Below are positions 11,878-22,976 of a stretch of DNA of 64,000 nt, piece by piece. This DNA comes from Ischnura elegans. Lineage: Eukaryota > Arthropoda > Insecta > Odonata > Coenagrionidae. The notes under the pieces were generated by a model, which was given only the letters and a program-made list of their open reading frames with translations, did not search any database and was not told the DNA's origin. The stretch covers positions 95,993,073-96,057,072 of the forward strand of contig NC_060253.1 of the NCBI RefSeq assembly GCF_921293095.1, read 5' to 3'. How positions within the stretch are numbered: position 1 is the stretch's first letter; each line of letters opens with the position of its first letter. Both the position numbers and the translations under genes were made by a program.

Positions 11878-12506
11878 CAGTGGAACTTGGTTATAATGGC
11901 ATCGACTGTAACGTCAACTCTGGTTTAACGTCACATTTTATACAGACCAGATAAAATTGAACATTTTATGTTGTACGAAAACCCGTTTATATCGTCAACA
12001 AATATTGCCACCCTCGGGTATAGCGTCAAAAATTTTGCTGTTCTTAGGTTGCAAAAGTGGTAGTGTGATTGTATTATGTCCCAAAGTTCATAGAAACCAT
12101 GTGTAGAAACATCAAAAGCAAAAACAGGTCACAAGCTGGACGTTGAGCAGGTGACGGGATGCAACTCTTTTGTTTAATTGGTGTCTGGAGGGAGCGGGGG
12201 CTGTCCCGCATACCTGGGTGTTATCCCTTCCCAACCCTACATTCTACAAGGTCACTGACACAGGCACACTGTATTGTATTGTTTGTTTCATTAGTTACGG
12301 TAGATCATCAGTCACATCACTACCTACCTCCGTGTGAGCATCGCGTATGTTGACAGTTGTTTTATACGTCGTTAGTTGTGTTTTGTTTGTGCAATGTCAA
12401 GTTGTGGTGTCACTCAGATTTAAGGCTGCTTTTTTTATAACATCACTTGGATATAACGTTAAAAATCTTCTGGTCCCCTTGATGACGTTATAACCAAGTT
12501 CCACTG
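11878..12506. mobile_element. pogo/Tigger-type MITE with TA target duplication
   Basis: CAGTGGAACTTGGTTATAA at the left is perfectly inverted at the right (TTATAACCAAGTTCCACTG). TA flanks at 11876-11877 and 12507-12508. The related repeat near 53900 shows the empty site. 629 bases, no transposase. Confidence 0.85.
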
Positions 12507-13067
12507 TATATACTTAAATGAATGAGATGCCGTCGATAACATCAATTAACGTATTCACCTTCCAACAGCTGTGGCTCAGACTCCTACACCGATGTTATTA
12601 AGGTATTATAAACATTTTTGTTTTACTGCTCCAGTTTTATATTTTATGCCCTTACTCAGATATTAGTATCATAAATAATACAAAATGTGAGGGCTTCTGA
12701 GCCTCTATCATTGGATATTTTGCTTTAAATTGAAAATAATCAACACATCTCACAAACGAAGCTCTTACAACTGCTGGCAACTATTACAAACAATCACAAC
12801 AATAGCTTCGTGTGGTGTTTAGACACCTATGACGTCATCGAGGCTTTGTCGGCAGTAGCTTGGGGGGTGAGGGAGTTTTTAGTGGGCTTTAAAATTCGTT
12901 ATATTTATCGTTGAATATCTCGCAAAAGATAACTCAGATTTACATGCTGTTTTCTTTGTTGAATTTAGAAAATAATTTTCTGTCCGTCTGTTAAATCAAA
13001 AAAATGCATGCAAGTTCCACATTGAAACTTGATTGGTACTTATGCATGCTGTACAATGAATTGAAGA

Positions 13068-15097
13068 CTCATCATCACTGGTCAACAATCCTAGGATTGG
13101 TTTGACGCAGCTCTCCACTCAGTTCTCCTATCAGCTAATCTTTTCACACCTACGTATTTCTTCTCTTTCACATCTCTCTTTACTTGTTCCATATATTTTG
13201 TTCGAGGTCTTCCTTTTCCATTCTTGCCTTCCACCTGTCCTTCGACGATTGTCTTCATCAGGCCATCATGTCTCAAGATGTGGCCTATAAGGTTGTTCCG
13301 TCTTTTTATTAAGGTTTTCATGAGGCTTCTCTTCACTCCTACCCTTCTTAGGACTTCCTCGTTACTAACTCGGTCGATCCATTTGATTTTCATCATTCTT
13401 CTGTAGCACCACATTTCAAAGGCCTCTATCCTTGCTTTCTCCGCTGCGGTCATTGTCCATGCCTCACTTCCGTATAGGAGCATACTCCAGATGTAGGTTC
13501 TTATAAATTGTTTCTTTACTTCCATATTTAAGTTTCCCGCTGTAAGCAGGTCTCTCTTTTGGTGGAATGCTCTCTTCGCCTGGGCTATTCTGCTGATAAT
13601 TTCTTTCTTACTTCTCCCGTCACTAGTTATCTTGCTTCCCAAATAACAGAATTCATCCACCTCTATCAGTTTTTGCCTCCCTATTTTAATGTTGGTCTTG
13701 ACTTCTTCTCTTCTGCTGCATACTAAGATCTTGGTTTTCTTCGTGCTTATTTTCAGTTGATACCAACTCATTACCCTACCCATATTAACCAGAATATTTT
13801 TCAAATCCTGCTCTGTTTCTGCTATAACGGCTATGTCATCCGCAAATCTTAGCATGCTAATTTTTTCTCCATGGATATTCACTCCCAATTCCTTTTCTTT
13901 GATTTCATCAATGGCTTTTTCAATGTAAACGTTGAAAATTACGGGTGACAATGTACAGCCTTGTCGCACACCTTTCTTAATTCTTGCTTCTTCACAGCTG
14001 GGCCCTGATTTTATCACGGCTACTTGGTTTTTGTATAAACTGTGGATGATTCTTCTGTCATTATAAAGAACCCCAATTTCCTTTAGGATTCCAAGCATTG
14101 TGCTCCAATCCACGTTGTCAAATGCTTTCTCTAAGTCCACAAACGCAATGAATGTTGGCTTGTTCTTTTCCATTCTCTTCTCTGTGAGCAGTCTTAGGGC
14201 CAATATTGCTTCCCTTGTGCCTTTGTTTTTTCTGAATCCAAATTGGTCCTCATCCAAGTACTCTTCTGCTTTTCGTTCTATTCTTCTATAGGTGATCCTT
14301 GTCAGTATCTTTGACGCATGTGTAGTAAGGCTTATGGTCCTAAAATCTTCGCACTTCTCCACTCTTTTCTTCTTAGGAATAGGGATTATAATGTTCCTCT
14401 CGAAATCCTTTGGTATCTCACCTGTCTTATACATTTCACTAATGATTTTGTATAGCTGGTTCAACGTCTTCTCTCCTGAATTTTTAATTAGTTCTGCAGG
14501 AGTGTCATCAATGCCAGACGCTTTATTTATCCTGAGGTCTCTTACAGCCGCATCAAATTCCGATCTTAAAATTGGGGCTCCCATGTCATCGGCATCCACT
14601 TCCCTCTCATTTTCGATAGCATTCATTCTGAGGCGACTTCCTTTGTACAAATTTTCCAGATATTCCTTCCATCTCTTCCCTTTTTCTTCGTTTTCAATCA
14701 ATAGTTCTCCGTTTTTTTCCCTAAGGGTATTACATCTTACTTTCCTTTTTTACACCTTACCTTCCTAGCTTTCCTTAAAGTGGTTCCTCACTATCCTATA
14801 AGCAGCCTCTACTTTTCCATGTTTAAGATTGTTTTGCACGTCTTCGCAAATGCTTTTCATCCACATTTCTCTAGCCTTCCGCGCTTTGCAACATATTTCG
14901 TTCCTTATTCTCTTGTGACGATTCTGTCCTTCCTCTGTTTTCGCAGCCTTGTATTTTCTTCTTTCTTCAATGAGATCTAATACTTCCTGCGTGATCCATG
15001 GTTTTTTCATAACGACTCTTCTTTTACCAAGAACTTCCTCAGCTGCCGCCTGCAGACCACTTCTAATGGTTTTCCAACTCTCTTCCATTGGTTTGTC
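13068..15097 (-). mobile_element. 5'-truncated non-LTR retrotransposon (RTE-like LINE)
   Basis: The 2.0 kb element is bracketed by AATTGAAGA at 13059-13067 and 15098-15106, a 9-base target duplication. The 3' end carries a GATGATGATGA tail (- strand), as in RTE-type LINEs. It encodes a linker region and a full RT domain but no endonuclease, so it is 5' truncated. It lies just beyond the right end of the TIR element copy at 10343-13020. Confidence 0.85.
13091..15088 (-). pseudogene. LINE ORF2 fragment: linker plus reverse transcriptase
   Basis: Two frames. 15088-14765 gives about 107 residues of the endonuclease-to-RT linker. A frameshifted stretch near 14760-14700 follows, then 14701-13091 gives 536 residues. 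The latter holds the RT blocks in order: ASGIDDTPAELIKN, FRTISLTTHASKIL, DQFGFRKNKGTREAI, FVDLEKAFDNVDW, the RQGCTLSP block, and the catalytic FADDIAVI. It ends with GKGRPRTKYMEQVKRD, a tail seen in RTE/BovB-like and related LINEs. The clade is inferred from these motifs and the 3' tail, not from a tree. The frameshift and missing endonuclease make it a dead copy. Confidence 0.85.
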
Positions 15098-16104
15098 AAT
15101 TGAAGAATGTTACTTATAAAATTTACATTAATTGTGGCTTATGAAGTCAATATTGGGCCATTCCATGAAAATAGGTAACTTTTGGAAATAAGAATATTTT
15201 TTTATATTTAACTTATTATGTCATGATTGTCTTCTTATAAGGCTATATTATGAGTGTTTACTAAGAATTAAGTATCAGTCAAATATGCTTAAATATGTAG
15301 GTAACCTTGGTTCAAAGTCGACTCTTCATCAGCTGTTCAAAAATTACCATTTTCATAGGTTGTGTGGCCATATCAATACTTCAGTAAATGCTAATTTATT
15401 TTTCTTGGTAGTTATAGTATCAAAATATAGTGCCATATAAGAGCTTCTATCACTAAGTTATATTAATTTTGCAATAATATAATGGTAAAACACAGTGTTT
15501 AAAAATACATTGTTTCTTTGTCCCGTACGTAACATAAAATAGATATTTTCTTTTTTCACTAAGTTTATTGACAGACAGTTACTCAAAATATGATTTTCTA
15601 ATCAGTTTTTGTGTCAAACTAAATGATTATAATGTTAAAAAATATTAATTGAATTTAAACACCCTAATGTTCAAAATCTTTCTGTCCCGTATGTAACGTT
15701 ACGTACAGGACATTACACAAAATAAGGTGCAATACACATAAAAATGTATTCACTGTGTCATATCATGACTAAATGTTGATAATATTTAACTCCAAAAAAG
15801 AAAATGAAGCCATGTTTACATTGAGGCCAGAAAAATCTAGGTCTATGGTACAGTAAAATTCGGTTATATCGTGGGTCTAAGGGGACGTAGTTTACACCCG
15901 CGTTATTGGACAACCGCGTTATTACGGGAAAGTGCGTGGGAAGCAATAAAAAAACCCTTAAAGGTAATTTTTAAAACAAATTTATTTGCGCAATACATTA
16001 TTAAAATATTTATTTTGTGATTTAGACGCTCTACTTTAACGGGAGTTACTAAAATACTCAGATATTTTCTTTTGCCCCGATAGTTGATGGCGTTTCTTTT
16101 TCAC

Positions 16105-17633
16105 TTAATTTTTTATGCTTTGCAAGTGCAACAGATGAATACTATCGCAATCACTTTGTCCCTCCAACCAATTCATCATTTCACTTATATTATGTAATAA
16201 ATGGCCAATTTTTGGCATCTCGACCTCACATTCGTCTTCTTCATTCTCGCTCTCATCTTCCGATGATGCAGCTGTTTTTGCACGGCTCTGGACTGCAGCC
16301 ACTATTTCTTCGTCACTCTTATAAGCAGATACAGGAGTTTCCTCGTCTTCGCGAACCCAGGCCTCGAGATCACTCACAAATAGTTTATTAGAAAGAACAT
16401 CTGAAGCTTCACGTGCGTCCTCTTCCGTGAAAACTAAAAACTCGTCTTTGTCTTCCATGCTATCGCCCGCTGTATACTCGCACTTTAACCAGCAATTTAG
16501 AAATGTAGCTGAAGTTATTTTCTTCCATGCCAATCCAATATTATAAGCCATATTCTTCAGGGTGACTGTTTTCAGATATTCTTGTACCTGCAGTTCTGAA
16601 TTTATGACACTAGTGAGCAATTCCCGCCGATAGTGGGCTTTAAATGCTCTGATTATCCCTTGATCCATGGGCTGAATAAGAGCTGTCGTATTTTTTGGTA
16701 AGAATGAAGCCACTATTTTACCATCCCTCGATATCAAAAGCTCAGAAGATGGATGGGCCGGACAGTTATCTAACAGAAGTAGTGCCTTCTCTTCTAACTT
16801 TTTTGATCTTAAGTGGCTCTTAACCGATGAAACAAAATCTTCATTGATCCAAGATAAAAAAATGTCTCGAGTCATCCAGGCATTCTGACTGTTTTTGTAA
16901 TTTATGGGTAGTGCTGTCATATTTACGTGCTTGAAGCACCGAGGACTTTGATTTTTACCAATACACAGAGGTTTTAACTTGTGACTTCCTGATTTGTTCG
17001 CGTGCAGTAATAAAGTCACTTTTTCTTTGCTCATTTTTATTCCGGATTTATTTGCCGACTTCTTAATATCAAGTGATTTGTTGGAAGCAATCTGTAGTAG
17101 AGAGCGGTTTCATCGCAGTTATACAATTGCTCTTCAGTGTACTCACCCTCATCAATCATCTTGCGTTAAGTCCCACAGAATTCTCTAGCTGCTTCACTGT
17201 CACTGGAACGAGATTCTCCTTGCATGTTAGCTTGCGCTATCCCCTGGCAAATTTTCCACCTCGATAGCCAGCCAGCAGAAGCAACAAAATCATGAGCACC
17301 ACCTATTTGTTTATTTAATTTAATTGCCTGTGCTTGTACAAGTGGACCGGATAATGGAACACCTTCACTGTGCTTCTGAACAAACCATGTAAATAAACAT
17401 TCATCCACATCACCAGCAGCACTCAATCTGGCCTTTTTTCTATCGAGTCCTATTTCGTCATCCATTTGATCAACAAATGATCGTAATTTATCTTCTTCTT
17501 TCATCCAACCACGAATAGTTCCTTCAGGAACTTATAACTCCCTGAATAAACTATATTTTGAATCACCGCGTTTCACTCTGTCGATTATGCCCAACTTTTC
17601 TTTAATTGTGTAAGTTTTCCTTTTTGCAGACAT
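16105..17633 (-). pseudogene. Tigger/jerky-type DDE transposase, inactivated
   Basis: Starts MSAKRKTYTIKEKLGIIDRV at 17633, the N-terminal psq/CENP-B helix-turn-helix, then hits an in-frame stop. The second DNA-binding domain reads through 17504-17166 (WFVQKHSEG, then FVASAGWLSRWK) to another stop. YNCDETALYYRLLP carries the first catalytic Asp and is followed by a frameshift at about 17070. The remaining frame (17034-16105) has LLLDNCPAHP with the second Asp, PKNTTALIQPMDQGII, which normally precedes the third acidic residue, and an acidic C-terminal tail. About 510 codons, the usual Tigger size. Two stops and one frameshift rule out function. Confidence 0.9.
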
Positions 17634-17998
17634 CGTTTTAACCCTAAAATCAATGAAAATTTTTGTAAAAAAGTCATTTAATATTCATATTAAGCCTAAG
17701 ACAAGGGTAAAACAGCTCATTCATCATTAAATGCTCGAAGCCTGTAGGCATTGAGTACCTACCTTGGTTTGAGTGCCACGGTGCGAACGTACGAAAGAGA
17801 ATAATCTCAATCTCCCTAAATCTCGAAAATTATTATAGCCGTGCAACACACTTTTCAGCTCGAGTTCACGAGACACAATGACCGATCAGGAATTACAGAG
17901 TTTTTTAATGGCTACGAAACAATGTATGGAATACGTCGCCAACCGCGTTAAAAACAGTCGCTTGAAGTAGTGCCGTTGCAACGGGTCGGTAGTCACGC

Positions 17999-18240
17999 CG
18001 AGATGAAATTCGCCACAAAGTTACCTACCTCAAAAAAAAAGGTCAATGTAATCATTTCGGGGGACATGGTGAGACCCCCGGTATATCCGAAACCGCAGTA
18101 AAGTGAGGCGCGTAATAACCGAGATGAAATTCGCCACAAAGTTACCTACCTCAAAAAAAAAGGTCAATGTAATCATTTCGGGGGACATGGTGAGACCCCC
18201 AGTATATCCGAAACCGCGGTAAAGTGAGGCGCGTAATAAC
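17999..18240. repeat. Tandem duplication, two units of 121 bp
   Basis: AGATGAAATTCGCCACAAAG starts at 18001 and again at 18122. The two units differ at only a few positions, for example in the GAAACCGC(A/G)GTAAAG stretch. They lie just inside the right end of the Tigger element and repeat part of its terminal region. Confidence 0.9.
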
Positions 18241-19140
18241 CGGAATTTACTGTAATTAAAAGTTAAAATAGTGCTCTGGGCTCTCAAAGATGGGGAGTTT
18301 TGCATCAGTTAGTAGATGGGCCAGGTTTTACGTTTATGTCATAAAATTACGAAGTGGCAGAGGAGTAGGTGCTGTGGTTGAAAGTATGCATTGTAGTAAA
18401 CAGAAGAACAAGTGAAATTTTAGGTGCATAGAGGGAGGGTAGAGAGGGTTAATATAAGTAAGGTGAAGGAAATGGTAAAACATGATTGTTTAACTCCTAT
18501 GTTTTATTTGATTTTGTCACTCTCCAGTTCTTCAAGACAGAAAGTAGGAACTTAGTTTCTTTTGTCTCAGTGTGTGGTAGACCTCGGATGTGAAATCACT
18601 GGGATAGTTGTTCTCGATTAGATGTTTGGTGATACTAGAATCTACAGTCACCTTTAGCCAGCATGTCATACATGTTTCAGTGCACGAGTGATTATAGCAC
18701 ATGCTGTTTTTGTGACTGATTACTACAAGGGGATCAAGGTCATAAAATAATCAATATGGACCACATAAAGTATTTTTATTTAGGTAAGTTTAAAACAGCA
18801 CCACAGAGTAATGCTTGAAACTTTTAAGATTAGAAATTTAATGTTTTTTCAGAATTTAAATGGTGGTGGAAGAGCCTAAGTCAACTGCTGATGCTAGAGG
18901 AAAGAAAATGGGTGGTAGTCTCAAAGCAAATGATCATAATGGGTTCTTAAAAAAGAAAGGAAGACAATAAATTCATTAAGAAAAAAAAGCAGAGAGAAAA
19001 TATTACTGACAAAGAAAAAGTAAGAAAGGGACAAAACGACAGTGAAGAGCAGGCAAACTTAAGCTAAAAAAATCCAGCTCACAACAGTTCTCCTGAATGA
19101 AATTCTGGAGAACTGATGTGGTTGGGGGGATAAATTCCCT

Positions 19141-19160
19141 CCCCCCCCCCCCCCCCCCCC
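19141..19160. repeat. Poly-C run
   Basis: Twenty consecutive C within the element 15155-20242; the exact length may be a sequencing uncertainty. Confidence 0.8.
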
Positions 19161-20242
19161 AAGAGCTCAGATAAATTTTTAAGTTTAATCTAATTTAGTT
19201 AATTGGATTAATATTATTAATAGAATAGTGAAAGGATTAATAAAATATCCCTCAGAAAGCCGTAAAACTCCCCATTTTGAACCATTTATCTTAAAAAATA
19301 TCTGAGGAAGGGCCCCTGCACCTCCTGCTTCACCTGGCAGGTAGCAGATATTCCATTTTCCTCAGATCCCCAGTATTAGTTGCGCCTAAAACCCTCTCTA
19401 GCCTTAATTCCTAGCTGCACTCCTGATAGTACCCACCAGTCCTTCAGGGAATTATAAATGGTCAATGCCGCCCGATTGTATTGCATACAATAAAGAGAGA
19501 GGTGATTAAAGTTATTTCTCCTCCTACAGTGATGAACAACAAAAGACCATATAAATTTAACATTAAAGATCTTAAAATATGAACTCTGGTATCTTTCTCA
19601 TTGTCTTTTTTATTAATACCATGGTAACAAGATTTTAGTAGCTGTATAATATTTTTATATATTAATTGTATTATAATTAAGCTAAGCTAATTGATCAAGA
19701 AAATAATGCTTATAAACATACGATCTTCTTCTATTGTAATTGGCTTAACAGCCTTTTCTGATAAGTGTGTTTTTGACCATGTGTACTCTGCCTGTTTTCA
19801 ATAACTTTTAACCTGAAGTGTACAATGTCCTGTACGTAACACCCTTGTCCCGAGCGTAACAAAAGGTAAAAAAATTGTAACTTAGCTAAAATATTTTTGT
19901 TAATTATGTTAAACGTATATACCTGAAGCATCATTTTTAAGGTATATGAAAAAAATATCACAGCATTATGAAATTTCTAATTTAGCTGAAATATCATTTT
20001 TCATAACATGAGCCAAACAAATAGTTGACCCAGCTTGTCCCATACGTAACAGGTACTTCATTTTTCTTGCAACAGTTACAATAAGTTTTGAATCCAAAAC
20101 TATAGCTTGAAAAATATTTCAGGGCTACACCTAACAATTTATACCTGTTTCAATAAAATACAAGAAATATTAGGAGCAGAGATAATATTTTAAAGTTGTA
20201 AAAATTAGTGCAAATGTCCCGTACGTAACAGTGGAATGGCCC

Positions 20243-21225
20243 TATTGCTTATTAATTATCTAGATGTTTCTATACACCTACAAGCAACTCCATCCTGGAA
20301 GAGGGAGGAAAAAAGAGGCGTGTGATTGTCACCAACCTGGCAGAAGCACCGGTGGATGATTCATAAACTGCCGGGGTACTGTGCATCACGATGTGCAATA
20401 CGGCATCTGCTTACGGCTTTGAGAGATTTCCCCTTTTCTGTTGCTTTGTTTTGGCCTGCCTCGCAAGGCAGAGGAAAGCGGCAACCAGATCTCAAAACGA
20501 GAATAAACATCAAACGATATTGAATATACTGCTGACATTTAATGCGTATTTTCTGTGTATCTCCATTATTTACATTCTATGGCATATAACAGAACCAATC
20601 AATTTTCGATTGACCCATTGGTTTTGAAGTTAGCAAAGATTTGCTTTATTTACAACAGATTTATCAATTTTAGTGGTACATACATGCAATTTGTTTTCTG
20701 CAAACTGTCAATAATAGATTCCTTATAACAAAATTCCAAGTTACTGGAATGAAAATTACTGGAATACCAACCGCTCAAAGTTGGGCAACTTTAGATACTT
20801 GATATGCAAAAAACAGGAACTCTTTTTTTTTTTTTTTTTTTTAGAAAAAATGAAGCACAGGAAATACTATGGACGCAAATTATTTTAAAAGTAAATGATC
20901 CAACGTAGAAATAAATTCTCTATCGTTTGATTTTTGTTGCATTGAAGTTCATTGCTTCATTTAGACATTTGAGCTTGAATACTCAGCTGTCTTGCTTTTT
21001 TTACACACAGTAGTCTCATTATACCCCAGTTATTAAGTCAAGTGATAGTGTCACTGAGCAAGCAGCCAATATGGTTGGTGCTGCATAAATGCTGTAAGCA
21101 AAACTTTCTGAATTGGATCCACTTGTTACAACTTTGAACTTTTTGGTACATAGGCCTTTTTAAACAGAATAAGATTAGGAAAAGTTGATTGTTTCTGGCT
21201 TTACTTTGTGAAAATCCATTCTTAA
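20243..21225. other. Intron sequence without recognised features
   Basis: No gene or clear repeat seen. Contains a poly-T run of about 20 at 20822-20842. Confidence 0.5.
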
Positions 21226-21257
21226 TAATAAAACGTTATTGTACTTTTCCACACGAT

Positions 21258-21312
21258 TTAATTAATACGACCGGTTTCGTCGCAGAGGCGACATCATTAG
21301 GTACAGAAACCG
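21258..21312 (-). ncRNA. Hammerhead-ribozyme-like motif, Penelope terminal repeat (mutated core)
   Basis: On the - strand: CTAATGA (21300-21294), a stem II GTCGC/GCGAC closed by a short loop, GAAA (21278-21275), then CCGGTC and GTA. The first core box has A where the consensus CUGANGA has G, so activity is doubtful. Stem III is the short self-complementary ACCGGU typical of Penelope hammerheads. Confidence 0.5.
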
Positions 21313-22851
21313 TTATAATAACAGTTACTTTGTTCTTGTTTATCTGGTTGCTATTATGTTGGTAGGGGAGGGTTGCGTTGGGGTTGGAGCGTCACTCAGC
21401 TTCAGGGGAATCTCCAAGAGCAGGGAATAGTTTACAAAAATATTTTCATTTGCTAAAATTCCATTTTTTATATGCTTCCTTATCTCCAACTCCTCCAAGC
21501 AGTCCATCCTTCTTCCCTTTCCCTCAAGGTGGAGAATTTCCGGAACAAAATTGCTCCTGTGGTCACTCTCACATAGATGTTTCGCGAAATGCGATTTTTC
21601 TAACTCCCCGTTTCTCAAATGCCTTCCTCTGCTCTTACTCGGAACGAACGTCCAGTCTGGCCTATGTAACAGGTCTCACAGTCACTGCTCTTGAGTCTGT
21701 AAATGCCACTTCTATCATTTAAGTCAATTTTATCTTTTCTTTGCATAATAACGCCCTTAAGTTAGATGTGTTATAATATGCAATTTTAAAGTCTTCTCTG
21801 GGAAAAAGGTTTGCGGTTGCCTGTGAAATATTTCCATAATAACTCAGTTTGCACCAGCGTTTCTTATGCTCATTATGAATGGATGAATGGTATATCATTT
21901 TCTGTGCCCGGAGGGAGTATTTCTTCCTTAACAATTTATCTATGACACTTTCTTCGTATCTGTTTTTAACTGCAATGTTTTTGATGGTTTTGATTTCCAT
22001 GGCGAGGTTCTCGGCAGAGAGGGGGATGTTGAGTGCTCTGTTTAACATGGCATGAAAGGCGGCTAGCTTATGAGAGGGGTGGTGGCGGGAGTCGAAGGGG
22101 ATGACATGGTCGGTGGTAGTCTCTTTCCTGTAGATTTTGAAGTCGTAGCCTTTTTCCGAGGTTGAAATAGTGATATCGAGAAAGTTGATACTATGGTTGG
22201 ATTCTTTTTCACATGAGAACTTTGTTTTTGGCTTGTGTATTCAGTTTATTCAAAAATATGTCCAGTTGCCTAATAGTACCAGTCCATATGGCAAACACAT
22301 CGTCAGCGTACCTGTACCAGCAATGGATAAAATTGGTGTTCACTGAATCTTCACTGAAAATTTTTTCTTCAAACTTGTCCATATATAGTTCCGCTAAAAG
22401 CGGCGATAGCGGAGACCCCATTGCCAAACCTTCTTTCTGTCTGTAGAATTTGTTATTAAATTTAAAATAATTCTCTTCCACACACACTGTCAGCAATTTC
22501 ACAAAATCCTCGAGGAAGGGTGGATCGGCTCCGGCTTTCCCCAGTGTTTCTTCTGCTATTTTAACAGCCTCGGAAATTGGAATGTTAGTGAATAAATCTT
22601 TCACGTCGAAGGATACTGACGTATGTTTGGATGGCGGGGGCTCTCTTTGGGTGAGAAGACGGCACAGTGCAGTTGAGTTCTTCACCCTGTATCTTGGCTT
22701 GAATCCGGTGAATTCTCTGAAGATTGAATTGAGGTGGGAGGCTAGTTTTCTTGATGGTGCAGCAACACTTGAGACTACGGGTCTGATTGGGATGTTTGTT
22801 TTGTGTAACTTTGGAAGACCAAAAAAAAAATCTTGGTGCCTGCGGGTTCAT
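21275..22851 (-). pseudogene. Penelope-like RT and GIY-YIG endonuclease, frameshifted
   Basis: The frame begins in the RT with a GLPKLHK-type block (about 22830), then RPVVSS. It continues with SFDVKDLFTNIPISEA, FYRQKEGLAMGSPLSPLLAE and WYRYADDVFAIW, the conserved PLE RT blocks with a YADD active site (22685-22209). After a frameshift near 22215 it runs through a thumb-like region (22048-21719) to GIYRLKSSDCETCYIGQTGR (about 21705-21645), the GIY-YIG nuclease signature. A further frameshift leads to the tail at 21618-21340. The N-terminal part upstream of the GLPKLHK block is missing. At least three frameshifts make it inactive. Confidence 0.85.
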
Positions 22852-22877
22852 AAAATAAAAAAACTGTTATTATAACG

Positions 22878-22930
22878 GTTTCTGTACCTGATGATGTCGC
22901 CCCTGTGACGAAACCGGTCGTATTAATTAA
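22878..22930 (+). ncRNA. Hammerhead-ribozyme-like motif, Penelope terminal repeat (intact core)
   Basis: On the + strand: CTGATGA (22888-22894), a stem II GTCGC...GTGAC with one G-U pair, GAAA (22910-22913), and the palindromic ACCGGU leading to C at 22919, the expected cleavage position. GTA after it can pair with TAC just before CTGATGA to start stem I. This fits a type I hammerhead with a very short stem III, the form described for Penelope-like elements. It is antisense to the element's coding strand. Confidence 0.6.
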
Positions 22931-22976
22931 ATCGTGTGGAAAAGTACAATAACGTTTTATTATTACGAAAAGTGAT

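Larger units (their letters stand above)
10343..13020. mobile_element. TIR-type element, copy 1, interrupted by two MITEs
   Basis: Collinear with 53096-54407 from ACAGCAAAACAGTCTGCACA to CATGCAAGTTCC. The second copy lacks the two insertions found here (10797-11491 and 11878-12506), so it shows the empty sites. There is no coding sequence. The right end, GCATGCAAGTTCC, is the inverse of GGAACTTGCATG, which starts copy 2 at about 52339. The left part present in copy 2 is absent here. Confidence 0.6.
15851..18252 (-). mobile_element. Tigger-type transposon, nearly full length
   Basis: The ends are CAGTAAAATTCGGTTATATC and, inverted, CAGTAAATTCCGGTTATTAC, with TA flanks at 15849-15850 and 18253-18254. 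The 2.4 kb element carries a broken jerky/Tigger transposase on the - strand (16105-17633). Near its right end a 121-base segment is tandemly duplicated. It is inserted into the older element 15155-20242. Confidence 0.9.
15155..20242. mobile_element. DNA transposon with GGGCCATTCCA termini and 4-bp target duplication
   Basis: Left end GGGCCATTCCATGAAAAT; right end inverted as GGGCCATTCCACTG. TATT lies on both sides (15151-15154 and 20243-20246). After removing the nested Tigger element (15851-18252) it is about 2.7 kb. No transposase frame is recognised. It contains seven copies of a GTCCCGTACGTAAC-like motif near its ends. Its terminal sequence and 4-base duplication match the element at 59941-63817, so both are put in one superfamily, possibly Sola, by inference only. 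Confidence 0.65.
21226..22976 (-). mobile_element. Penelope-like retroelement, 5' truncated, with inverted terminal repeats
   Basis: Segments of about 105 bases at 21226-21330 and 22862-22976 are inverted copies of each other (AATAATAAAACGTTATTGTA outward, ACGACCGGTTTCGTC inward). Between them, on the - strand, are remains of a Penelope-type RT followed by a GIY-YIG endonuclease. Each terminal repeat carries a hammerhead-ribozyme-like core. Such ribozymes in terminal repeats, and terminal repeats in either orientation, are known for Penelope-like elements. Confidence 0.85.

Noticed and set aside
14292-14768. + strand frame of 158 codons within the LINE.
   Set aside because: Antisense to the RT domain; hydrophobic composition is a by-product.
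20326-20627. Overlapping + frames between transposons.
   Set aside because: No homology, no splice context, and two frames of similar length compete.
22582-22875. + strand open frame opposite the Penelope RT.
   Set aside because: Antisense shadow of the RT coding sequence, with no independent support.
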